The notes beneath the pieces were generated by a model. The model was not told where the DNA came from and searched no databases. It saw only the letters and a program-made list of their open reading frames with translations. Of a stretch of 11,407 nucleotides of DNA, positions 1 through 5,212 are shown in pieces; within the stretch, counting starts at the first letter, position 1, and every line of letters begins with the position of its first letter. The stretch spans positions 1-11,407 of the forward strand of contig CANJOX010000067.1 of NCBI GenBank assembly GCA_947475795.1. Reading direction: 5' to 3'. Made by a program: the position numbers and the translations under genes. Source of the stretch: Gemmatimonadota bacterium. GTDB lineage: Bacteria; Gemmatimonadota; Gemmatimonadetes; Gemmatimonadales; Gemmatimonadaceae.

Positions 1-1
1 C

Positions 2-370
2 CTCAAGCGTGGTCTCGGCGTCCTCGCGACCGTCGGCGCCACGGCGCCGTTCGTCGGTCTGCTCGGCACCACGATGGGTATCGTCAACTCCTTCACCGGC
101 ATGGCCTCGTCGGGCGCTGGTGGTATCTCGGCCATCGCCGCCGGTGTTGCCGAAGCCCTCATCACGACCGCCATCGGTATCGGCGTCGCCATTCCCGCCG
201 TGTGGGCGTTCAACTTCTTCCAGACGAAGATTGACAACCTCACGGCCGAAATGACCTACACGTCGAAGGAAATGATCGACTACCTCATCAAGGGTGTCTC
301 GGGTGAGTTCGGTCGGTCGCGCTTCACGCGTGAGTTCAACACCGCCGGTCAGCAGTCCATCTCGCAGTAA
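2..370 (+). CDS. exbB: ExbB/TolQ-type proton channel subunit (5'-truncated by window edge)
   Basis: This is the C-terminal 122 residues of a MotA/TolQ/ExbB-family inner-membrane proton channel. The open frame runs in from the window edge with no start codon, so the gene begins upstream. Residues GLGVLATVGATAPFVGLLGT, followed by MGIVNSF, are the family signature covering the second transmembrane helix; a third follows around SAIAAGVAEALITTAIGIGVAIPAVWAF. The threonines in these helices match those known to line the ExbB proton path. ExbB pentamers surround an ExbD dimer and use the proton gradient to drive TonB. Two exbD genes and tonB follow on the same strand, so this is the Ton rather than the Tol or flagellar motor version. 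A hairpin (382-421) lies between this gene and the first exbD. The family is clear; only the missing N-terminus limits the call. Confidence 0.93.
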   Translation, partial: LKRGLGVLATVGATAPFVGLLGTTMGIVNSFTGMASSGAGGISAIAAGVAEALITTAIGIGVAIPAVWAFNFFQTKIDNLTAEMTYTSKEMIDYLIKGVSGEFGRSRFTREFNTAGQQSISQ

Positions 371-381
371 TCACGATCGGT

Positions 382-421
382 CCTTCGGGCGGCGCTCCGT
401 ACGGGGTGCCGCACCGGAAGG
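382..421 (+). promoter_or_regulatory. Strong intercistronic RNA hairpin between exbB and exbD
   Basis: By eye, 17 base pairs can be drawn between 382-398 and 403-421, with two G-U pairs, two single-base bulges (A413, G416) and a GTAC tetraloop (399-402). The hairpin starts 11 nt after the exbB stop and ends 9 nt before the AGGAG ribosome site of exbD (431-435). It has no U-tract, so a simple intrinsic terminator is unlikely. A partial attenuator or an mRNA-stability element that makes exbB more abundant than exbD would suit the known 5:2 ExbB:ExbD stoichiometry. That role is inference. Confidence 0.6.
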
Positions 422-442
422 CTCAACGCCAGGAGTCGCGCG

Positions 443-901
443 ATGGGAATGAGTGTCAGCAGCGGGGGCGGCGTAAAGGCCGAACCCAACGTGACCCCCA
501 TGATCGACGTGATGCTTGTACTGCTCATCATCTTCATGATCACGATCCCGCAGATCAACGCGGGCTTCACTGCGGTCCCGCCGGAAGGGCAGAACCTCAA
601 GCCCCACCCGGAAGAAGATGGTGATCAGGTGCTCGGCATCGACGATCAGGGTCGGTACTATCTCAACAAGAAGCCGATCCGCAACGAGGACCTCGAAGCC
701 CTCGTTGGCGAGATCTACCTGAAGGAGCGCGAAGACTACATCATGTACGTCAAGGCCCATAAGGACCTCGTCTACGTGAAGGTGGTCGATGCACTGGATC
801 GCCTCTCGCGCTCCGGTGTCCGCGTCGCGGCGCTCATCACGGATCAGACACCGAATACGGAATCGCTCGTCGAGAGCGACCGTATCAGACCTGGGAGCTG
901 A
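443..901 (+). CDS. exbD: ExbD/TolR biopolymer transport protein, first copy
   Basis: This 152-residue protein of the ExbD/TolR family is a single-pass inner-membrane subunit with a short cytoplasmic tail. Residues 16-37 carry the signature NVTPMIDVMLVLLIIFMI, in which Asp22 is the conserved proton-carrying aspartate of the motor (Asp25 in E. coli ExbD). The remaining ~115 residues form the periplasmic domain, ending with the usual pattern of a YIMYVKAHKDLVYVKV strand and a VVDALDRLSRSGVRVAALIT helix-strand unit. The start is well supported: AGGAG at 431-435 lies 7 nt before the ATG. It is longer than the second copy because of an insertion after the membrane helix and a C-terminal tail of about 15 residues (DQTPNTESLVESDRIRPGS). 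It works with ExbB upstream and TonB downstream. Confidence 0.93.
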   Translation: MGMSVSSGGGVKAEPNVTPMIDVMLVLLIIFMITIPQINAGFTAVPPEGQNLKPHPEEDGDQVLGIDDQGRYYLNKKPIRNEDLEALVGEIYLKEREDYIMYVKAHKDLVYVKVVDALDRLSRSGVRVAALITDQTPNTESLVESDRIRPGS

Positions 902-903
902 CC

Positions 904-1311
904 ATGGGAATGTCTGCACCCAGCGGTGGTTCGAATCTGAACAACGACATGAACGTCACGCCGATGATTGACGTGCTCCTCGTGCTGCTCATCATCTTCA
1001 TGATGATCATCCCGATGAGCCGCAAGGCGATCGATACGCAGCTGCCTGATCCCACGCCGCAGCCCGCATCGACGCAGGTCAATCCGGACCAGATCGTGCT
1101 TGAAGTGCTCCCGGACGACAAGTTCGCGGTGAACAAGGAGCCGATCGAGCGCGCGGCGCTGTTGGAGAAGCTGAAGTCGATCTATGATCCCCGCCCCGAG
1201 AAGATCATCTTCATCAAGGGCGACACCACGGTGAAGTACTCCAGCGTGATCTGGGCTATGGATCAGGCGCGTGGTGCCGGGGTAAAGGTCATCGGCGTTC
1301 CGCCGAAGTGA
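904..1311 (+). CDS. exbD: ExbD/TolR biopolymer transport protein, second copy
   Basis: A second, shorter ExbD of 135 residues starts two bases after the stop of the first. Its ribosome site GGGAG (893-897) lies inside the end of the preceding gene, so translation is probably coupled. The opening MGMSAPSGG resembles the MGMSVSSGG of copy one. The membrane segment repeats NVTPMIDVLLVLLIIFMMIIP, with the conserved proton-carrying residue at Asp23. The periplasmic part (KFAVNKEPIERAALLEKLKSIY, then a VIWAMDQARGAGVKVIGV unit) has diverged strongly, which suggests old duplication and specialisation rather than recent copying. Gram-negative bacteria with many TonB-dependent receptors often carry paired exbD genes. 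A terminator-like hairpin follows 1 nt after the stop. Confidence 0.92.
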   Translation: MGMSAPSGGSNLNNDMNVTPMIDVLLVLLIIFMMIIPMSRKAIDTQLPDPTPQPASTQVNPDQIVLEVLPDDKFAVNKEPIERAALLEKLKSIYDPRPEKIIFIKGDTTVKYSSVIWAMDQARGAGVKVIGVPPK

Positions 1312-1312
1312 C

Positions 1313-1341
1313 CTGATCCTGTCCACTGCGGACAGGACCAG
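1313..1341 (+). terminator. Terminator-like hairpin after the second exbD
   Basis: CTG-A-TCCTGTCC (1313-1324) pairs with GGACAGGA-C-CAG (1330-1341): eight perfect inner pairs, one A/C mismatch and three outer pairs around a five-base loop (1325-1329). It begins immediately after the exbD stop codon. There is no run of T after the stem, so termination would need help from a factor, or the stem may only protect the 3' end of the exbB-exbD message. Confidence 0.5.
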
Positions 1342-1351
1342 AGATCCACGT

Positions 1352-1361
1352 CGTGTACACG
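1352..1361. promoter_or_regulatory. 10-bp perfect palindrome CGTGTACACG upstream of tonB
   Basis: A perfect inverted repeat with no spacer lies between the two hairpins in the exbD-tonB gap. Its size and symmetry would suit a dimeric regulator, and TonB genes are commonly iron- or nutrient-regulated. It does not match the Fur box as I know it. A palindrome of this length can occur by chance, so the call is weak. Confidence 0.25.
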
Positions 1362-1390
1362 GCGGGCGAACCCCATAGGGCTCGTCCGCC
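1361..1390 (+). promoter_or_regulatory. Second strong hairpin in the tonB leader region
   Basis: GGCGGGCGA (1361-1369) pairs with TCGTCCGCC (1382-1390) through nine pairs including one G-U. After an A/C mismatch, CCC (1371-1373) pairs with GGG (1378-1380) around a CATA loop. The stem ends exactly one base before a possible GTG start (1391) and buries the only AGGG (1377-1380) that could serve it. It could be a second terminator arm for the exbD message or a translation or attenuation control of tonB. There is no T-tract. Confidence 0.45.
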
Positions 1391-1426
1391 GTGCTACGTT
1401 ATATCGGTCTCACTTTCCGGGTTTCC

Positions 1427-2263
1427 ATGACGACAACGCCGCCGCCCTCTGATTCCGCCGACCTGCCGCCACCGGAGCGCCCCCGCTACCGGCCTCCGAT
1501 CGGCGTACCGGTCGGTAACACGCGTCGCGTCCGCAGTCTGCTGATCAGCGTCGGGATCCACCTGCTGATCATCCTCCTGCTCATCGTCCCCTTCACGTCG
1601 CCGGAGATGTTGCGAGAGGTGCTGGGCGCCGGCGGCGCCGGTCCGGCCGGTGGTGGTGGTGGTGGACGCCGTGGCACGGGAGGGGCGGCCAAGAACGAGC
1701 GGTTGCAGTTCGTGCGCATGACGCCGGCGCCGCCGCCCACGCCGGTGGTGCAGCCACCCCTCGTGAAACCGGTCGTTCCGCCACCGCCGCCGCCGCCGCC
1801 AGTCAAGCCACAACCCCAGCCCGCCGCACCCGCGCAACCGGCCGCCACCGAAACGGCCGACGCCAAAGCCGCCACCACCGGCACCGGTGGCGGCGCCGGG
1901 TCCGACGGGAGCGCCGGTGCTGGTTCTGGCACGGGCGGCGGGGTCGGCTCCGGTGTGGGCACGGGCAAGGGCACGAGCGTCGGGCCGGGAACGGGTGGTG
2001 GGCCCGGCACCGTCTACCCGCCCGCCCCCACGGAGCTGTTCTTGCCGCCGCTCCCCGTGCCGAACAAGGCCAAAGGTACCGTCGTTGTAATCTTCGAAGT
2101 CGACTCCACGGGGAAGGTGCTCGATCTCCAGTTCACCCCCACCCGTGACGGCGCCTACAATCGGAAGCTGCGTGAGGCGCTCGTCGCCATCCGTTTCCGT
2201 CCCGCAGTCAATGCGCAGGGGGTGCCGGTCCGCGGCAAAGCCGAGATTACGTATTCACTGTAG
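1427..2263 (+). CDS. tonB: TonB energy-transducing protein with proline- and glycine-rich linker
   Basis: This is a 278-residue TonB. Residues 1-36 are a proline-rich cytoplasmic tail and 37-55 a transmembrane anchor containing Ser41-x3-His45 (SVGIH), the Ser/His pair essential in E. coli TonB (SVCIH). Then follow a Gly run (66-80), a proline stretch (99-134, with eight prolines in a row) and a Gly/Ser/Thr linker (about 150-195). The C-terminal domain (about 215-278: VVVIFEVDSTGKV... FRPAVNAQGVPVRGKAEITY) is the part that contacts the TonB box of outer-membrane receptors. TonB carries energy from the ExbB/ExbD motor encoded just upstream. I chose ATG 1427 over GTG 1391 because the GTG sits against a hairpin and adds a 12-residue tail of no recognisable value; neither start has a good ribosome site. 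The glycine-rich linker replaces the usual Pro-Lys/Pro-Glu repeats. Confidence 0.88.
   Translation: MTTTPPPSDSADLPPPERPRYRPPIGVPVGNTRRVRSLLISVGIHLLIILLLIVPFTSPEMLREVLGAGGAGPAGGGGGGRRGTGGAAKNERLQFVRMTPAPPPTPVVQPPLVKPVVPPPPPPPPVKPQPQPAAPAQPAATETADAKAATTGTGGGAGSDGSAGAGSGTGGGVGSGVGTGKGTSVGPGTGGGPGTVYPPAPTELFLPPLPVPNKAKGTVVVIFEVDSTGKVLDLQFTPTRDGAYNRKLREALVAIRFRPAVNAQGVPVRGKAEITYSL
1649..1663 (+). repeat. GGT x5 triplet run inside tonB
   Basis: Five perfect GGT units encode part of the post-membrane glycine run of TonB. With the CCG run at 1784-1798 it makes tonB the only gene here with slippage-prone triplets. Changes would stay in frame and alter linker length. Confidence 0.6.
1778..1801 (+). 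repeat. CCG-rich triplet run encoding the TonB octaproline
   Basis: The run has eight consecutive proline codons, five of them uninterrupted CCG (1784-1798) flanked by CCG/CCA. It encodes the stiff proline segment of TonB. As with the GGT run, slippage would change spacer length without breaking the frame. Confidence 0.6.
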
Positions 2264-2276
2264 GCTCGCTGTACGC

Positions 2277-2286
2277 GTGACGTCAC
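2277..2286. promoter_or_regulatory. 10-bp palindrome GTGACGTCAC in the tonB-permease gap
   Basis: A perfect palindrome lies 13 nt after the tonB stop and about 80 nt before the permease start. The 9-nt direct repeat TCACTGTAG occurs at 2255-2263 (overlapping the tonB stop) and 2283-2291 (overlapping the palindrome), 28 bp apart. Together they could form an operator for the permease, but no known regulator is recognised and chance is possible. The rest of the 105-nt gap is pyrimidine-rich, with no hairpin I can see. Confidence 0.25.
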
Positions 2287-2368
2287 TGTAGCTTGCGCCC
2301 ACGGTACACCCGCGCGCGTCGTCCCCCCCTCCCTGCACGGCACGCGCATCCCCCCGATCCGAGGGCCC

Positions 2369-3862
2369 ATGGGGCTGTTTGATCGCAAGCCGATCGCTGC
2401 CGCTGACGACGGCGGACATGGAATGCGCCGCACGCTCGGCGCCGGCGATCTCGTCATGCTCGCCATCGGTGCCGTTATCGGTGCCGGCATCTTCTCTTCG
2501 CTCGGAACCGCAGCGGCCGGCGAGACGCTCGCCGACGGGACGATTGTCCGCTACGGCGCCGGACCGGCGCTCGTGCTGTCCTTCGTGTTGCTCGGTGCCG
2601 TGTGTGGTCTGGCCGCGCTCTGCTACGCAGAACTCGCCGCCATGATCCCTCAGGCCGGCAGCGCGTATGCCTACTCGTATGCTACGCTCGGTGAAATCGT
2701 GGCGTGGATCGTCGGTTGGGCACTGATCCTCGAGTACGCCGTTGGGAATGTCGCCGTGGCCATTGGCTGGGCCGGCTACTTCAACTCGCTGCTGTCAGGC
2801 TTCGGCATCGATCTCCCCGGATGGCTCACGCACGGCTACTGGAACGTGAAGGCGAGCGGCGATCCCGCCGTGCGCGCCCTGTTGGACACGGCGCCACATC
2901 TCGGTCCGATCCCCATTCTCGTCAATCTCCCCGCCTTCGGCATTGTCGCGGCCATCACCGTGCTGTTGCTGCAGGGCGTCAAGGAAAGCGCGCGGGCGAA
3001 CAACATCATGGTGGTGATCAAGCTCCTCGTGCTCGCGCTCTTTGTCGTGGTCGGCGCAACGCACATCGATCCCGCCAACTACAAGCCGTTCGCGCCGAAC
3101 GGATTCCGCGGTATCCATCAAGGGGCCGCGATTGTGTTTTTCGCGTACATCGGCTTCGACGCGATTTCCACGGCGGCCGAGGAAACGAAGAACCCGCAGA
3201 AGAATCTGCCCATCGGGATTCTGGGCGGACTCGCTGTCTGCACGCTCATCTACGTGATCGTCGGATTCGTCGCGACGGGCCTCGTGCCGTACGAACAGCT
3301 GCGGAGCAGTGACCCACTCGCAAAGGCCCTCTCGATCGCCGGCCTCGATACGGCCAGCTGGATCGTGGCGGCCGGTGCGGTGGTGTCGATGTCCGCCGTG
3401 TTGCTCGTGTTTCAGTACGGCCAGCCACGCATCTTTTATGCGATGGCCCGCGACGGTCTGTTGCCGCCGTTTGCCGCGAAGCTCCATCCGAAAACCCGCA
3501 CGCCGCACGTGACCACGATTATCACTGGGGTGGCCGTCGCCCTCGGGGCGTTGGTCGCCGACGATGCAGCCACCTACGACCTGACGAATATCGGAACCCT
3601 CGCGGCCTTTGCCGTGGTGTGCCTCGGGGTGCTCGTGCTCCGCATTCGTGAACCCGATCGGCACCGCCCCTTCCGGGTCCCCTTCGTCTGGGCCGTCACG
3701 TTGATCGGTGCGGGAGCCTGCGTGTTCGTCATGCAAGGGCTGCCCTCGAGCGCGTGGAAAGCCTTCGGGATCTGGATGCTGATCGGCCTCACGCTCTACT
3801 TCGCATACGGCTATCGGCATTCGGTCCTGCGTCGGAACCGCGCACCGGAATCCACCCCGTAG
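2369..3862 (+). CDS. APC-family amino-acid permease (cationic amino-acid transporter type)
   Basis: This is a 497-residue inner-membrane transporter of the amino acid-polyamine-organocation (APC) superfamily with about 12 predicted membrane helices. Residues 34-42, GAVIGAGIF, form the unwound first helix that binds the substrate's amino and carboxyl groups. Residues 257-281, FFAYIGFDAIS with TAAEETKNPQKNLP, are the characteristic helix-6 region and loop. The PQAGSAYAYSYATLGE block (94-109) is also typical. The length and the YIGFD..STAAEE signature fit the CAT branch (eukaryotic CATs, Bacillus YfnA, Geobacillus ApcT) rather than LysP or GadC. Substrate is probably a cationic or broad-range amino acid, taken up with protons; specificity cannot be read here. 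The start ATG follows GAGGG (2361-2365) with only 3 nt spacing, which is short, but no better start exists. A glutamate-type symporter follows 54 nt downstream. Confidence 0.88.
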   Translation: MGLFDRKPIAAADDGGHGMRRTLGAGDLVMLAIGAVIGAGIFSSLGTAAAGETLADGTIVRYGAGPALVLSFVLLGAVCGLAALCYAELAAMIPQAGSAYAYSYATLGEIVAWIVGWALILEYAVGNVAVAIGWAGYFNSLLSGFGIDLPGWLTHGYWNVKASGDPAVRALLDTAPHLGPIPILVNLPAFGIVAAITVLLLQGVKESARANNIMVVIKLLVLALFVVVGATHIDPANYKPFAPNGFRGIHQGAAIVFFAYIGFDAISTAAEETKNPQKNLPIGILGGLAVCTLIYVIVGFVATGLVPYEQLRSSDPLAKALSIAGLDTASWIVAAGAVVSMSAVLLVFQYGQPRIFYAMARDGLLPPFAAKLHPKTRTPHVTTIITGVAVALGALVADDAATYDLTNIGTLAAFAVVCLGVLVLRIREPDRHRPFRVPFVWAVTLIGAGACVFVMQGLPSSAWKAFGIWMLIGLTLYFAYGYRHSVLRRNRAPESTP

Positions 3863-3916
3863 CACTCGTCGTTGTCGCCTGTCCCACGTCGCCCCCCGAA
3901 ATCACCCATCCGCATC

Positions 3917-5200
3917 ATGGCCCACCAGTCCTCCAGCACGTCTCCGGCGGCATCGAGCAAGGGATTCCTCGGTATCGGATTCTCGCAGTGGATCATCATT
4001 TCGATGATCGTCGGTATCCTCATCGGCTGGCTCGCGCCCGACTTCGCGCCGAATCTCAAGCCGTTCGCGAACATCTTCCTGCGCATGATCAAGTCGCTGA
4101 TCGTGCCGCTGCTGTTCAGCACGCTCGTGGTCGGCATCGCGGGGCATGGCGACGACATGAAGAAGGTGGGGAAGCTCGCCCTCCGCTCCATTATCTACTT
4201 CGAAGTCGTCACCACGGCGGCGCTGGCGATCGGTCTCATTGCCGTGAACTACGTGAAGCCGGGCGTCGGGTTGTCGATCGACACGGGTGCGGCGGCTGGT
4301 GAGGAGTTCAAGCAGCTGGCGGCCAAAACGCCGACGTTTGCCTCCGTGCTCGAGCACACGGTCCCGCAGAGCTTCTTCGAGGCCGCGGCACAGAACGAAG
4401 TCCTGCAAATCGTGTTCTTCGCGATCATCTTTGCCGTCGCCCTCGCCCGCGTCGAAGGACCGTCCAAGAAGTTCATGCTCGACTGGCTGCAGTCGCTCAG
4501 CGAGATCATGTTCAAGTTTGTCGGTATCGTCATGGCCTACGCCCCCATCGGGATCGGCGCCGCCATCGGTGTGACGGTCGGGAAAAGCGGCCTCGGCGTT
4601 CTGCTGAGTCTCGGCAAGCTGGTCGGCACGCTCTACGTGTCGCTGATTGTCTTCGTCCTGCTCGTGCTCGTGCCGGTCGCCATGATCGCGCGCATTCCGA
4701 TCATGCGGTTCTGGCGTACCGTCAAGGAACCGTGGCTCATCGCCTTCTCCACCGCCTCGAGTGAAGCGGCCTTTCCGCAGGCCATGCAGGCCATGGAAAA
4801 GTTCGGCGTGCCGCGCCGGATCGTGTCCTTTGTCTTGCCCACGGGATACTCCTTCAATCTTGACGGCAGCACGCTGTATCTCGCCATCGCGTCGGTCTTC
4901 GTGGCGCAGGCCGCTGGCATCGATATGCCGCTCAGTACCCAGCTGCTCATGATGCTCACGCTCATGCTCACGTCGAAGGGGGTCGCGGCCGTGCCGCGTG
5001 CCTCGCTGGTCATCCTGTCCGGCGCCCTCGCCCAATTCAATCTGCCGCTCGAAGGCATCGCCCTCATTCTTGGCGTCGATGCCATCATGGACATGGCGCG
5101 TACGTCCGTAAACCTGCTGGGCAACTGCCTGGCCACCGCGGTCATGGCCCGGTGGGAGGGCGAACTCGTCATCCCGGAGACGGAGACCGTGACGGCCTGA
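3917..5200 (+). CDS. Dicarboxylate/amino acid:cation symporter (DAACS), glutamate/aspartate type
   Basis: This 427-residue inner-membrane transporter of the GltP/DctA/EAAT family has the usual bacterial length. Family landmarks appear in order: the serine-rich hairpin-1 loop FSTASSEAAFP (277-287), the helix-7 motif TGYSFNLDGS (309-318), hairpin 2 with SKGVAAVP (353-360), and helix 8 DAIMDMARTSVNLLGN (388-403). Aligned to archaeal GltPh, Asp392 and Arg395 match Asp394 and Arg397, which hold the amino group and side-chain carboxylate; this favours glutamate or aspartate over C4-dicarboxylates such as succinate. GltPh Asp405, a sodium ligand, is Asn403 here, so proton coupling is possible. I chose ATG 3917 over a TTG at 3872, which would only add 15 unremarkable residues; neither has a clear ribosome site. 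The next gene starts 12 nt after the stop. Confidence 0.9.
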   Translation: MAHQSSSTSPAASSKGFLGIGFSQWIIISMIVGILIGWLAPDFAPNLKPFANIFLRMIKSLIVPLLFSTLVVGIAGHGDDMKKVGKLALRSIIYFEVVTTAALAIGLIAVNYVKPGVGLSIDTGAAAGEEFKQLAAKTPTFASVLEHTVPQSFFEAAAQNEVLQIVFFAIIFAVALARVEGPSKKFMLDWLQSLSEIMFKFVGIVMAYAPIGIGAAIGVTVGKSGLGVLLSLGKLVGTLYVSLIVFVLLVLVPVAMIARIPIMRFWRTVKEPWLIAFSTASSEAAFPQAMQAMEKFGVPRRIVSFVLPTGYSFNLDGSTLYLAIASVFVAQAAGIDMPLSTQLLMMLTLMLTSKGVAAVPRASLVILSGALAQFNLPLEGIALILGVDAIMDMARTSVNLLGNCLATAVMARWEGELVIPETETVTA

Positions 5201-5212
5201 CGGACTCCGCGG

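Noticed and set aside
371..442. Possible small RNA gene in the exbB-exbD gap
   Set aside because: One hairpin without promoter or T-tract is better read as an intercistronic element of the exb message.
1392..1404. Extended -10-like TG-C-TACGTT / TTATAT upstream of tonB
   Set aside because: Only a partial match, and no -35 element at 17 bp; not strong enough to call a promoter.
1391..1426. GTG start for tonB giving 12 extra residues
   Set aside because: It directly abuts the stem of a strong hairpin that buries the only possible ribosome site; ATG 1427 gives a normal TonB tail. Not fully excluded.
2287..2294. TGTAGCTT as a possible -10 for the permease
   Set aside because: No matching -35 hexamer at the expected distance.
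3872..3916. TTG start for the glutamate-type symporter
   Set aside because: The extra 15 residues have no family match, TTG is a rare start, and ATG 3917 gives the usual family length.
2795..5035. Long antisense open frames opposite the permease (2795-3865) and the symporter (3902-5035)
   Set aside because: They encode Arg/Glu/His/Asp-rich sequence without domains and mirror codon bias of the GC-rich genes on the other strand.
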